A DNA stretch of 64,000 nucleotides from Arthrobacter sp. Soil736 (lineage in GTDB: Bacteria; Actinomycetota; Actinomycetes; Actinomycetales; Micrococcaceae): the NCBI RefSeq assembly GCF_001428005.1, contig NZ_LMSB01000006.1, positions 53,324 through 117,323 on the forward strand, written 5' to 3'. The notes beneath the pieces were generated by a model that saw nothing but the letters and a program-made list of their open reading frames with translations, did not search any database and was not told the origin of the DNA. This document shows positions 7,715 to 16,297 of this stretch, piece after piece. Numbering within the stretch: position 1 is the stretch's first letter; every line of letters begins with the position of its first letter. Position numbers and translations under genes: made by a program.

Positions 7715-8373
7715 AGCTCCCGGGGCGCCGGCAGGCCACGCGATGCCACGGCCGAGACCAGCATGGACCCGGCAGCCATGACCGGGTCGATGACCGGAAT
7801 CCCGAGCCTGCTCCGCAGAACGTCCGCCATGCCGATGCTCGTCAGCCCGGTGCTTGCCTCCACGATGACGTCCGCGCCGGCGTCCACCAGCATGTGGGCG
7901 GCGGCCAGGGCGTCGAAGATCCCCGTCGGCATGAGGAACCCCTCGGGGGTCTCCACGCTCTCCGGGCCGTCGATCAACAGCATCCGCTCGCCCAGGGCGT
8001 CGGAGATCGGGCCCGGCACCGAGTGCTTGAGGCCGAGCACACCCACGCGCCCTCCGAACGTGAGCGCGGCAGCAGCCGCCGCGGAACCAGCGCCTATCAC
8101 CGGAATGTTCACGAGGCCGCGCACCTCGGCCAGGCCCGGATCGGCGGCGCAGCTGACGATCAGGGCATCAGCATCGACGGCCATTTCGAGCGCCAGTTCC
8201 ACGACCTTCGGAACGGCGCGCCGCAGCGACTCCCCGTTGTAGACCCCGGACGGCTGGTCCGGGACGCACCGCGACGTCACGTCGAAGCCAAAGGTTTCCT
8301 GCAGCAGCCTTCCGTGGGAGTTCAGCAGACGCCGGTCCGTCGTCGTCAAAACCCGGATGATACCTACGCGCAT
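7702..8373 (-). CDS. Asp/Glu/hydantoin racemase superfamily protein
   Basis: A 223-aa protein of the two-domain racemase fold. The first cysteine region is present as IVSCAADPG (Cys near residue 75). The second catalytic position, usually a GCAGM-like motif, reads EASTGLTSIGM and lacks cysteine, so a classic two-cysteine racemisation is doubtful. The start at 8373 (MRVGIIRV) fits the family; an earlier in-frame ATG at 8400 is possible. Its 3' end overlaps the 3' end of the convergent acyltransferase-fusion gene by 13 bp. It might supply an unusual acid or D-amino acid to that enzyme, but the opposite orientation makes this speculative. Confidence 0.75.
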   Translation of the reverse strand: MRVGIIRVLTTTDRRLLNSHGRLLQETFGFDVTSRCVPDQPSGVYNGESLRRAVPKVVELALEMAVDADALIVSCAADPGLAEVRGLVNIPVIGAGSAAAAAALTFGGRVGVLGLKHSVPGPISDALGERMLLIDGPESVETPEGFLMPTGIFDALAAAHMLVDAGADVIVEASTGLTSIGMADVLRSRLGIPVIDPVMAAGSMLVSAVASRGLPAPRELQAV

Positions 8374-8475
8374 GGTCCATGCCTTCCCCGAGCGGATCAT
8401 TTGGTTCCAGAGTAGCCAGCCAATATTTCGGCCGGTTTACCGCCGAATGACCATCGGAAACATCCCCGTCCCTCA

Positions 8476-8611
8476 GCGCGAACGAACACTTGAGGCCCGC
8501 CTCTCCGCGGCACCGCCGCGCGAACTGTCAGATAATGCCCAATTTCCCGCAATTTGGGGGCGTTATCTGCCCGTTCGCGCTGCAGAGGAGGGCTTAAGTG
8601 TCAGTTCGCGC
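8476..8611. repeat. dispersed intergenic inverted repeat, family R1, locus 1
   Basis: Four related ~22-bp arms that all begin GCGCGAAC. Two inner arms (8518-8540 and, inverted, 8558-8580) carry CAGATAA-GCCC and form a long hairpin. Two outer arms (8476-8498 and, inverted, 8590-8611) carry ACACTT-AGG/CCC. The same arms recur at 9912-10006 and 26875-26962. The locus lies downstream of the carboxylate-amine ligase gene, so it may act as a terminator, but the nested order is more elaborate than a plain terminator. Confidence 0.8.
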
Positions 8612-8625
8612 TTGCGGGGCGGCGA

Positions 8626-9864
8626 TCAGGACTGGCGGACGCGCAGCAGCTCGGGCACAGGCACAGCGTCCGCGTCGTCCGTGTAGCCCACCGTCCCGCG
8701 CAGCGTGGCCCGCACGGCATGCGCGACGACGGCACCCAGCCCGCCGTCGTCGGGCGCCGCCTTTTCCATCACGGTTTCGCGGATGGTGCGCTGCTCGGCA
8801 GCGCCGGTACCGCGCGCAATGATCTCTTCGACGCCCTGCCTGGCGAGCTCGAGCTCACCGTTCTCGGCCAGGACCGGCTCGAGGAAGTCGACCAGCGAGC
8901 GTGCGACGTCGGCGGCGGGCGCGGGCCTGAAGCTGCCGAAATCCAGCAGTTCGCCGCGCAGGCCGAAGTTGCTCGCCTGCCATGCGGCCATGCGCAGCAG
9001 CACCGTGGGGACGGGCGCCGGCTCCACGTCGTCGCGCCATTCCCTGCCCGCGGACTCCACTAGCGCGCGCACCAGGACGGCGATCAGCGCGGCGTCCTCG
9101 GCGCGGAGGCAGACGTCCGCCACGCGCACCTCCACAGTCGGATGGTTGCGTGAGAGGCGGGCGTCAAAGTAGATCATGCCTTCGTCAAGCACCACGCCGC
9201 TGTCCAGGAGCCGGGTCACCACGCGCCGGTAGGAGGACAGGCTGCCGTAGATGGCGGACGGGCCCGACGACGGCCAGCGGTTCCACGCCTGCGTCCGGTA
9301 ACTCTCGAACCCGGTCTGCACGCCGTTCCAGAACGGGGAGTTGGCGCTGAGCGCTATCAGGACGGCCAGCTTGTCCCGGATCCGGTCCAGGACCGCCACG
9401 CCTTCGTCCGGGGATTCGATGTAGGTGTGGACGTGGAATCCGCAGGTCAGCTGTTCCTGGGCTGTCAGTCCAAAGCGCTCCAGCATTCTGGCGTAGCGCG
9501 GGTCCGGTGTGGTGTGGCTGGAGAGGGCCAGCGGCGAGGTGGCCAGCGCGGCCACGCGTGCGCCCTGCCGCTGCGCGGCGTCATCCGCCATGGCCCGGCC
9601 CGCGCGGATCTGGCGGAGCAGTTCAGCCTGGTCCAGGCAGGGGCGCGTCTGGGTCTCAATCTGCTCAAGCTTGAGCTCGGCGCTTAAGCCCATTTCGTCG
9701 TCGTCGGCCGTTGCAGTGGCCTGCTTCTGCAGCAGGCGAGGTTTGTCCGGAGCGTCGTCGGCCGCGAGTTTGCGGCCGGCCAGCAGCGCATCAGCGAGCG
9801 CAAGCGGTTCGCCGCTGTCCGGATGCACGATCAGCAGTTCTTCCTCGACCCCAAAAGTCCGCAT
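8626..9864 (-). CDS. carboxylate-amine ligase, GCS2/YbdK family
   Basis: A 412-aa member of the glutamate-cysteine ligase type 2 family, ATP-dependent enzymes joining a carboxylate to an amine. The hallmark GVEEELLIV follows the start, [10 protein letters not shown] lies near residue 135, and [18 protein letters not shown] near 245 fits the metal/substrate-binding region. Homologues are called YbdK or, in some actinobacteria, an EgtA-like enzyme. No ergothioneine genes are nearby, so the substrate is left open. The ATG at 9864 is chosen because GVEEEL normally starts the protein. Family R1 repeats lie on both sides. Confidence 0.85.
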   Translation of the reverse strand: MRTFGVEEELLIVHPDSGEPLALADALLAGRKLAADDAPDKPRLLQKQATATADDDEMGLSAELKLEQIETQTRPCLDQAELLRQIRAGRAMADDAAQRQGARVAALATSPLALSSHTTPDPRYARMLERFGLTAQEQLTCGFHVHTYIESPDEGVAVLDRIRDKLAVLIALSANSPFWNGVQTGFESYRTQAWNRWPSSGPSAIYGSLSSYRRVVTRLLDSGVVLDEGMIYFDARLSRNHPTVEVRVADVCLRAEDAALIAVLVRALVESAGREWRDDVEPAPVPTVLLRMAAWQASNFGLRGELLDFGSFRPAPAADVARSLVDFLEPVLAENGELELARQGVEEIIARGTGAAEQRTIRETVMEKAAPDDGGLGAVVAHAVRATLRGTVGYTDDADAVPVPELLRVRQS

Positions 9865-9911
9865 GCCTACATTGTGCGCCAGACCGGGCAAATCGTCCCC
9901 GACATGACGAA

Positions 9912-10006
9912 GCGCAAACTGGCAGATAACGCCCTCAAATCCGCCTGGAGGGGTTGTTATCTGCCAGTTCGCGCATCGAGGAGGGGGCTTAAGTGTCCGT
10001 TCGCGC
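9912..10006. repeat. dispersed intergenic inverted repeat, family R1, locus 2
   Basis: An inner pair of arms (9912-9934 and, inverted, 9952-9974) forms a ~20-bp hairpin around GGCAGATAAC. A third inverted arm (9983-10006, GCTTAAGTGTCCGTTCGCGC) matches the outer arm type of locus 1. It lies between the HTH-MurA stop and the carboxylate-amine ligase start, both on the minus strand, so it could terminate the murA-like transcript. Confidence 0.8.
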
Positions 10007-10025
10007 TCCTGTTAAGTCCTGGAAG

Positions 10026-11549
10026 TTAGTCCTGGAAGTACTCGATCTTGGCGCCGATGGTGTTGAGGCGCTCCGCCAGGTCCTCGTAGCCGCGCTCAAT
10101 CACATAGATGTTGCGCAGTTCGGACACTCCCCGCGCCGCGAGCATGGCCAGGAGCAGGCAGGCTGCCGGGCGGAGGGCCGGCGGGCAGCCCACCTCGGCG
10201 GCCCGCCACCGGGTGGGGCCGTTGACGTAGATCCGGTGCGGATCCAGCAGCTGCACGCGGGCGCCCAGCTTGTTCAGCTCCGTGAGGTAGATGGCGCGGT
10301 TCTCGTAGACCCAGTCGTGGATCATGGTCTGGCCCTCGGCGTTGCCCGCAATGACGGCGAAGAACGGCAGGTTGTCGATGTTCAGCCCCGGGAACGGCAT
10401 GGGGTGGATCTTGTCCTCCGGCGCGCGCAGTTCGGAGGGCTTGGTGGTCACGTCCACCAGCCGGGTGCGTCCGTTGCGGGCCATATACTCCCCGGAAACC
10501 TCCAGCTGCTGGCCCATCTGCTCAAGGGTGGCGAGCTCGATCTCCATGAACTCGATGGGCACGCGGCGGATGGTCACCTCGGAATTGGTCACGATGCCGG
10601 CGGTGATGAGGCTCATCGCCTCGATCGGGTCCTCGGACGGGAAGTACTCGATGTCGACGTCGATGGACGGCTTGCCGGTGATCTTCAGCGTTGTGGTGCC
10701 CACGCCGTCGATCTCCACGCCCAGCCTCTGCAGGTAGAAGCAGAGGTCCTGCACCATGTAGTTGGGGCTGGCGTTCCGGATGATGGTGGTGCCGCAGCGG
10801 TGGGCGGCGGCCATGATGGCATTTTCCGTGACAGTGTCCCCGCGCTCGGTCAGCACGAAGGAACGGTCAAAGCTGTCCGACGGCGGCGCCTGCACCGTGT
10901 AGAAGCCGGCGGTGGCCTCCACCGACAGTCCGAACTGGCGCAGCGCCTGCATGTGCGGTTCCACCGTGCGGGTGCCCAGGTCACAGCCGCCGGCGTAGGG
11001 AAGCCGGTACTCGGCGGTCTCGTCCAGCAGCGGCCCAAGGAGCATGATCACGCTGCGGGTCCGGCGTGCGGCCTCGACGTCCATGGACGCGAGGTCCAGG
11101 ACTGCGGGGCGGCGGAGCCGGAGATCGTTGTCGTTGAGCCAGGTGCATTCGACGCCGATGCTGGTGAGCACCTCGACGATCCGGTTGACTTCCTCAATCC
11201 GGGCCAGCCGGCGCAGCGTCGTGGTGCCGCGGTTGATGAGGCTGGCGCAGAGCAGCGCCACGCCGGCGTTCTTGCTCGTGTTGACGTCAACCGAGCCGGA
11301 AAGCGTCCGGCCGCCTTCCACGCGGAGGTGGGTCATCTGCGACTTGCCGAGTTGGACGATGCTCCGGCCAAAGATCGCCTCGAGGCGCTGGATCATTTTC
11401 AGGCTCAGATTCTGTTTGCCCTGCTCCATCCGGGCCACGGCGCTTTGGCTGGTCCCGAGCTCGGCGGCAAGCTGCCCCTGGGTCCACCCGTTCTGCCCGC
11501 GGGCGTCGCGGAGCATCAGGCCGACTTGTTCAGCAGTCTGTTGTGTCAT
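10026..11549 (-). CDS. HTH (XRE)-MurA fusion: UDP-GlcNAc 1-carboxyvinyltransferase-like protein
   Basis: 507 aa. Residues ~6-60 form a Cro/XRE helix-turn-helix (WTQGQLAAELGTSQSAVARMEQG). The rest is a full EPT/MurA fold, which joins enolpyruvate to UDP-GlcNAc in the first step of peptidoglycan synthesis. Active-site features are kept: SKNAG lysine near 93, GGCDLGTR with the fosfomycin-target Cys near 189, and the IDN aspartate with VYENRAIYLTEL in the C-terminal half. An ordinary MurA is ~420 aa with no DNA-binding domain. The fusion may sense UDP-GlcNAc or PEP and act as a regulator, or be a second MurA. A palindrome sits just upstream. The ATG at 11549 is preferred over the TTG at 11555. 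Confidence 0.85.
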   Translation of the reverse strand: MTQQTAEQVGLMLRDARGQNGWTQGQLAAELGTSQSAVARMEQGKQNLSLKMIQRLEAIFGRSIVQLGKSQMTHLRVEGGRTLSGSVDVNTSKNAGVALLCASLINRGTTTLRRLARIEEVNRIVEVLTSIGVECTWLNDNDLRLRRPAVLDLASMDVEAARRTRSVIMLLGPLLDETAEYRLPYAGGCDLGTRTVEPHMQALRQFGLSVEATAGFYTVQAPPSDSFDRSFVLTERGDTVTENAIMAAAHRCGTTIIRNASPNYMVQDLCFYLQRLGVEIDGVGTTTLKITGKPSIDVDIEYFPSEDPIEAMSLITAGIVTNSEVTIRRVPIEFMEIELATLEQMGQQLEVSGEYMARNGRTRLVDVTTKPSELRAPEDKIHPMPFPGLNIDNLPFFAVIAGNAEGQTMIHDWVYENRAIYLTELNKLGARVQLLDPHRIYVNGPTRWRAAEVGCPPALRPAACLLLAMLAARGVSELRNIYVIERGYEDLAERLNTIGAKIEYFQD

Positions 11550-11557
11550 GGTCAAAA

Positions 11558-11577
11558 AATATCACTAATGATGTATT
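11558..11577. promoter_or_regulatory. AT-rich palindrome upstream of the HTH-MurA gene (likely self-operator)
   Basis: The 20-bp imperfect palindrome AATATCACTAATGATGTATT lies 9 bp before the ATG of the HTH-MurA gene, where XRE-type repressors commonly bind. It stands out because the surroundings are GC-rich. Binding by the fused HTH domain is inferred. Confidence 0.5.
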
Positions 11578-11795
11578 GCCGCCGGGCGAAACGCCGGAAG
11601 TGCCTTAAATGTCACATTCATACCCGTTTCATGCGATAAAAGTGATCCTCTCGTTACCTCGCCCGCGCCGGCAGCAGCGCGCCCCGGCTCCTGTGTGCCC
11701 CGGGTTCGCCGCGCCGGAAGGCCTTGACCGGGGAAGGCATCGGGAGCAAGCTAGCGCTACCGGCTGGGGGGCGTTTATCGGAACGGGAGGCCGCA

Positions 11796-12758
11796 TTGTC
11801 CATCTTCGGCTCGGCGGTGTTCAGCAGGAAACGCCCTCCCCGGCAGCAGGCGTCCGTGATGCTGTCCCTCGTGATTACGACCGTCCTGGGCCTGGTGCCC
11901 GGACCCCGCGTGGACGGCGCCCCGCCGCCGGAACCGGAGTCGTCCGCCGCCCAGCCCTCCCCGGCATCGACCGCCACATCCTCGCCTGGCGTCCCGCCGT
12001 CGTCATCTCGCTCCACCCTCGCCCAGCCGTCGGGCGCCCAGCCGGCCGGAGGCGGCGGGGTCCTGCTGGGCAACGACGTGTCCTGGCCGCAGTGCAACAA
12101 GGACCTGCCCGAGGACCCGGCGTTCGTAATCGTCGGCGTCAATAACGGTCTGGCCAACACCACCAACCCGTGCCTGCATCAAGAGCTCGACTGGGCGGAG
12201 GACTCGCTCGGCGGGACCGGCCAGCCCACTGTGGCCCTCTACGTCAACACCGCCAACCCCGGCACGGCCGGAACCTGGTGGCCTACGAGCAACGAGTATG
12301 GGGGCAAGACAGTAGCGAACCCGTACGGCGAGTGCAGGGAGGACCAGACGGACGCGCCCTGCGCCTACATGTACGGGTACGCCAAGGCCTTCGACGACGC
12401 CTACCTCCGCAGCATCACCGACCCCGACGACTACCTGTGGTGGCTGGACGTCGAAACCGGGAACACATGGTCCGGCGACAAAACCGCCAACCGGGCGGAC
12501 CTCGAGGGCATGACAGATTTCTTCCACAGCATCGGGGCCAGGGTGGGCATCTACTCCACCGGCTCCCAGTGGGGACAGATCGTCGGCCAGGTGGACTCCG
12601 GCAGCAGCCTGTATGGCCTGCCGACCTGGCTCGCCGGCGCCCGCACGGTTACCGGGGCCAAGGACAACTGCGCCGCCGCGCCCCTCACCGCCGGCGGAAA
12701 AGTGGTCCTCACCCAGTTCGTCTCCAAGGGCTTTGACTACGACTACTCCTGCATCTAG
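11796..12758 (+). CDS. secreted glycoside-hydrolase (GH25-like TIM barrel) protein
   Basis: 320 aa. An N-terminal basic stretch and a hydrophobic segment (VMLSLVITTVLGLV, about residues 21-34) form a signal peptide or anchor. A Pro/Ser/Ala-rich linker to about residue 88 follows, then a domain beginning GNDVSWPQCNKDLP. The pattern VSWPQC, ALYVNTANPG, WWLDVETGNTW (acidic residues at the strand end) and GIYSTGSQWGQIVG resembles GH25 lysozyme-like barrels, though it is divergent. A cell-wall hydrolase is the best guess. The TTG start is set by the ribosome site GGGAGG at 11785-11790. No partner gene is evident. Confidence 0.75.
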   Translation: MSIFGSAVFSRKRPPRQQASVMLSLVITTVLGLVPGPRVDGAPPPEPESSAAQPSPASTATSSPGVPPSSSRSTLAQPSGAQPAGGGGVLLGNDVSWPQCNKDLPEDPAFVIVGVNNGLANTTNPCLHQELDWAEDSLGGTGQPTVALYVNTANPGTAGTWWPTSNEYGGKTVANPYGECREDQTDAPCAYMYGYAKAFDDAYLRSITDPDDYLWWLDVETGNTWSGDKTANRADLEGMTDFFHSIGARVGIYSTGSQWGQIVGQVDSGSSLYGLPTWLAGARTVTGAKDNCAAAPLTAGGKVVLTQFVSKGFDYDYSCI

Positions 12759-12823
12759 CTGAGCACCGGCCGCTAGAATCTGGCCATGCATACCATCGAC
12801 GCCCTGAAACCGCAGGGCAGGGC

Positions 12824-13627
12824 CTAGGACCCCTCGAGCCACACCATGTGCCACGTGCCCGCCCACAGCGCGGCGGCCACGGCTCCCCCGGCGATCAGGA
12901 CGCCGCCCAGCAGCACCCAGATGTCCAGCGCGCTGTACGTCGATTCGCGGGCCCAGGTCCGGCTGGCGCCGCCGAAGCCGCGGGCCTCCATGGTGACGGC
13001 GAGGCGGGTTGCCCGGCGGATGGCCTGCACCAGCAGCCCGAAACTCTGCCCCAGGGTGGCGCGGAGCCGCTGCCACGGGTTGCCGCGGGATCCCACGCCG
13101 CGGGCGCGGCGGGCCATGCCGATGGTCTGCCATTCCTCCGCCATCAGCCCCACCAGCCGCATCGCGGCGAGCGTGCCGAGCACAAAGCGGTGCGGCAGCC
13201 TCGCCTTCTGCGCCAGCGCATCGGCGAGGTCGGTGGGATCGGTGCAGCTCATCAGCAGCACCGCCGGCAGCGCGATGGCAAGGCCCCGCAGCAGGAAACC
13301 CATCCCCAGCTCAAGGGAACCTTCGCTCATGGACCAGAGGCCGACGTCGAGCAGCACCTTGCCGCTGTCCGGCGCCAGGATGGAGGTGCTCCAGCCGCCC
13401 ACTGCCGCGGCAAGGATCAGCGGCCAGCCGCGCTGCCAGAGCAGCGTAAAGGTCAGCCCGGCCAGCGGGAACAGCAGGAGCTCGCACACCAGGGCCACGG
13501 AGGCGGACATCCAGTCAATGGACAGCGCCAGGACCAGCGTGATGAGGAAGACGGCCGCGAATTTGGCCAGCGGGTTGGCCCGGGTCAGCACGGCCTGGTT
13601 GCCGGAGAGGGTCAGCGCGTCCCTCAT
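12824..13627 (-). CDS. ykoC: ECF transporter T component (energy-coupling transmembrane protein), YkoC-like
   Basis: A 267-aa CbiQ/EcfT-family membrane protein with about five hydrophobic segments. It carries the two short coupling-helix motifs typical of T components: an Ala-Arg-Gly in RRARGVG near residue 176 and another in EARGFGG near residue 218, which dock on the two ATPase domains. The ATG overlaps the stop of the ATPase gene by 4 bp. It is the last gene of the ykoE-ykoD-ykoC operon behind a TPP riboswitch, so thiamine or its pyrimidine precursor is the expected cargo. Confidence 0.9.
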   Translation of the reverse strand: MRDALTLSGNQAVLTRANPLAKFAAVFLITLVLALSIDWMSASVALVCELLLFPLAGLTFTLLWQRGWPLILAAAVGGWSTSILAPDSGKVLLDVGLWSMSEGSLELGMGFLLRGLAIALPAVLLMSCTDPTDLADALAQKARLPHRFVLGTLAAMRLVGLMAEEWQTIGMARRARGVGSRGNPWQRLRATLGQSFGLLVQAIRRATRLAVTMEARGFGGASRTWARESTYSALDIWVLLGGVLIAGGAVAAALWAGTWHMVWLEGS

Positions 13628-15342
13628 GACGCGGCCTGCCCTGTTGCATCGAATCCGGGAACGGCCTGTCCGGAGGCGTCGAGGCCCGACGCATTGAGGC
13701 CCGACGCATTGAGTCCGGAAGCGTCACGTTCGGGAGCCCTGCGCTCACGGCTGCCCAGGCGGAGCTCGGTGCCGCCCAGGACGTGCGTGAACTCCTCGTC
13801 GTGCGTCACGGACACCACGGCGGTGCCGGCGTCGAGCAGTTCGGACAGGAAGGAGGCGAGCTCGGCCCAGGTGTTGGCGTCCTGGCCGAACGTCGGCTCG
13901 TCGAGGACCAGGACCTGCGGGTGCGCCGCCAGGACGGTGGCCACGGACAGCCGGCGCTTCTCCCCGCCGGAGAGGGTGTACGGGTTGGCGTCCACGAGCT
14001 CGGTCAGCCGGAGCCGTTCCAGCAGCTCGTCGACGCGTTCCTCGCCGTGGCCCAGGTGCTTCGGGCCGAACTGGAGTTCGTCCAGGACCCGGCCCGTGAC
14101 GAACTGGTGCTCGGGTTCCTGGAACACCGTTCCGATCCTGGCAATCAGCTGCTCGGCCTTCCATTTGTAGGGGTCGATCCCGGCCCCGCGGCTCAGTTCC
14201 GGCGCGGCGGATACCTTGCCGTTCACGGGCGGAAGCAGTCCGGCGAGGGTCAGCGCGAACGTGGATTTGCCCACGCCGTTTGGTCCGGTGACGGTCAGCG
14301 CCTCGCCCGCCCGGACCTGTGCCGCGACGTCCCGCAGGACGGGGACGGGCGGGACGGACTTGAAGCCCCGGCGGCGGGGACGCTCGCGGGAAACCGCAAG
14401 TCCTTCGGCGGCGAGCAGCAGCTGGCCGGGGGCAAGAGCCGGCTCCCCGTTGGTGGCAGCCGCACGGTCCCCGGCTGGGGAAAAGCCGCCGACGGTCCGC
14501 CGCCGCGTGGCCGGCACGTAGCCCGGCACCCAGACGCCGGCGGCGGTGAGCATCCCGCGCGCCTGCTCCAGGACCTGGTCCGGGGGGCCGTCGATCAGCA
14601 CGGCCGGCTGCGTGCCGGATCCCGGCTGGAGGACCACGATCCTGTCCACGAGGTCCTTCCACACCGCAACCCGGTGCTCCACGACCACCAGCGTGGCGCC
14701 CGTCTTGTCGAGGCAGCGCCCCACGGCGTCCCGGACTTCCAGCACGCCGGCCGGATCAAGGTTGGCCGTGGGCTCGTCCAGCAGGATCAGCCCGGGCCGC
14801 ATCGCCAGGATGCCGGCCAGCGCAAGGCGCTGCTTCTGCCCGCCGGACAGCACCGACGTCGGGTGGTCCAGCGGAAGGTGCGCCAGCCCGACGTCGTCCA
14901 GCGCCTCGTGCACGCGCGCCCAGATCGCGTCGCGGGGAACGGAGAGGTTCTCCGCGCCGAAGGCGACGTCGTCGCCGAGGCGGGAGAGCACCACCTGGGT
15001 TTCGGGGTCCTGCTGCATGAGGCCGGCGCGGCCGCGCCGGGCGCGCGGCGGCTCACCGTCGATCAGGAGGCTGCCGGATTCGTCCGCGTCGTCGCTGTCG
15101 GGAGGGCCGCCGTCGCCCGCTGGACCGTTTCCCGAGGTGCTGTCGCCGAGCACGCCGGCGAGGGCGTGCAACAGCGTGGATTTACCGGCGCCAGAAGGCC
15201 CCAGGAGCAGCACGCGCTCCCCGGGACGGATGTCCAGGTCCAGCCCGTTGACCGCGGGTTTCGTGCGGCCGGCGTGGCGCCAGCCCCAGCCGCGGGCGGT
15301 GACCGCGGCGGGGCGGACACCGCCGTCGTGAGTTGTGGGCAT
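13624..15342 (-). CDS. ykoD: ECF transporter duplicated ATPase (EcfA1-EcfA2 fused), YkoD-like
   Basis: A 572-aa protein with two complete ABC ATPase domains. Walker A motifs GPSGAGKST (near residue 45) and GPNGVGKST (near 355), signatures LSGGQKQR and LSGGEKRR, and Walker B LILLDEPT and VLVLDEPT are all intact. It powers uptake by the S (YkoE) and T (YkoC) components. Its ATG shares one base with the stop of ykoE (TGATG). The C-terminal ~25 residues are an unusual tail of ASGLN/ASGLD units encoded by 15-bp tandem repeats, just before the overlapping start of ykoC. Confidence 0.92.
   Translation of the reverse strand: MPTTHDGGVRPAAVTARGWGWRHAGRTKPAVNGLDLDIRPGERVLLLGPSGAGKSTLLHALAGVLGDSTSGNGPAGDGGPPDSDDADESGSLLIDGEPPRARRGRAGLMQQDPETQVVLSRLGDDVAFGAENLSVPRDAIWARVHEALDDVGLAHLPLDHPTSVLSGGQKQRLALAGILAMRPGLILLDEPTANLDPAGVLEVRDAVGRCLDKTGATLVVVEHRVAVWKDLVDRIVVLQPGSGTQPAVLIDGPPDQVLEQARGMLTAAGVWVPGYVPATRRRTVGGFSPAGDRAAATNGEPALAPGQLLLAAEGLAVSRERPRRRGFKSVPPVPVLRDVAAQVRAGEALTVTGPNGVGKSTFALTLAGLLPPVNGKVSAAPELSRGAGIDPYKWKAEQLIARIGTVFQEPEHQFVTGRVLDELQFGPKHLGHGEERVDELLERLRLTELVDANPYTLSGGEKRRLSVATVLAAHPQVLVLDEPTFGQDANTWAELASFLSELLDAGTAVVSVTHDEEFTHVLGGTELRLGSRERRAPERDASGLNASGLNASGLDASGQAVPGFDATGQAAS
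13681..13725. repeat. 15-bp tandem repeat in the 3' end of ykoD
   Basis: Two perfect copies of GAGGCCCGACGCATT (13681-13695 and 13696-13710) and a degenerate third (13711-13725). They are in frame and encode the Ala-Ser-Gly-Leu-Asn/Asp tail of the ATPase. Copy number may vary between strains. Confidence 0.9.
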
Positions 15343-15962
15343 CAGGAGAAGACGGGCTCCGTGGCTGCCTTGCGGGACGCGAACGAGCTCAGCACGCCGG
15401 TCTTGGCCAGGCCGCGGGTGGCGATCCAGGACAGGGCGCCGGCGATAATGGCGGCGGAGACGGACATGAAGATGATGTACGCGAGCTTGTCGACGGCTTC
15501 GTAGGCGATGTTCCAGCCCCACGGTGCAAAGGAGTCGTTCAGGGCGCCGAACAGTCCGGCGCCGGCTCCGGCCAGCAGCGATGCGGGCAGGTTGAATTTC
15601 TTGTACATGAAGGCGGCGAACACGAGCTCCGCACCGAGACCCTGCAGGACGCCTGAGATGAGCACCGTGGTGCCGTACTGGGATCCCATGATCAGTTCAC
15701 CGGTGGCGGCAACGGTCTCGCAGAACAGCGCCGCGCCCGGCTTGCGGATGATGAGCATGCCCAGCACGGCCGGGATCATCCAGCCGCCGGCGTAGAGCCC
15801 GGAAAGGGGCGGGTAGACCGCGTTGACCGGGGCGGAAATGAGGTTGGCGCCCTGGGACCAGGCCCAGAAGATCACACCGCCGGCAACGGCGATCAGTGCC
15901 GCCACCACGATGTCCGCCACGCGCCAGTTGTAGCCGGTCTTCTTGAATGCTGCAGTTGTCAT
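15342..15962 (-). CDS. ykoE: ECF transporter substrate-binding S component, YkoE family
   Basis: A 206-aa membrane protein with about five or six hydrophobic segments. It matches the YkoE family, S components predicted to bind thiamine or hydroxymethylpyrimidine. Seen: the early FWAWSQG segment (residues ~32-38), YAGGWMIPA near 57, ETVAATGELIMGSQYG near 82 and FGALNDSFAPWGWN near 140. It is the first gene of ykoEDC. A TPP riboswitch lies about 90 bp upstream on the same strand, which supports the thiamine assignment and implies repression by thiamine pyrophosphate. Confidence 0.9.
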   Translation of the reverse strand: MTTAAFKKTGYNWRVADIVVAALIAVAGGVIFWAWSQGANLISAPVNAVYPPLSGLYAGGWMIPAVLGMLIIRKPGAALFCETVAATGELIMGSQYGTTVLISGVLQGLGAELVFAAFMYKKFNLPASLLAGAGAGLFGALNDSFAPWGWNIAYEAVDKLAYIIFMSVSAAIIAGALSWIATRGLAKTGVLSSFASRKAATEPVFS

Positions 15963-16050
15963 AATCGTCCTCCTGAGGAACAGGAGGGGAAAGCGCTCCC
16001 CGGCTGCGGGTGGTTGGGCCGCCAGCTGCCGGACACTTTGAGAACTCGAC

Positions 16051-16168
16051 TCCCTTACGCCGGTACTAGCCGGATCAGGTTCGAGGGTCTGCGGCTGTCC
16101 GCACTCTCAGCGCCCATCCAAGGTTCGGCTGGCAGTTGCCAGTGATCCCCGACGGCGGCGCTCCCCTG
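16051..16168 (-). ncRNA. TPP riboswitch (THI element)
   Basis: Read on the minus strand, the conserved blocks appear in order: a GGGGAGC start (about 16166-16160), the core GCTGAGAGTGCGG (about 16112-16100), ACCCTCGAACCTGATC (about 16090-16075), then CGGCGTAAGGGAG closing the P1 stem at 16051. This is the classic thiamine pyrophosphate aptamer with an extended P3 arm. It sits before ykoEDC, so TPP should switch off precursor uptake. Confidence 0.95.
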
Positions 16169-16297
16169 TCGTAATAAATCTGCCCTTGTGGGCTGGTCCA
16201 GTTTACACCTGGACGGCCCCGGAAAACCGGGGCCCGCTGTCACAACCCGGGTGGTTTCCGGCGGCCTTCTGGCAGCGGTCCGGAGTACATTGGGGCC

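Noticed and set aside
8476..8611. CRISPR array
   Set aside because: Repeat arms are inverted as well as direct, spacing is irregular and no cas genes are present.
12786..12827. 13-codon frame (MHTIDALKPQGRA) directly after a TAGAAT -10-like hexamer
   Set aside because: Too short to support, and it overlaps the convergent stop of ykoC; could be chance. Kept only as a note because the leaderless layout is neat.
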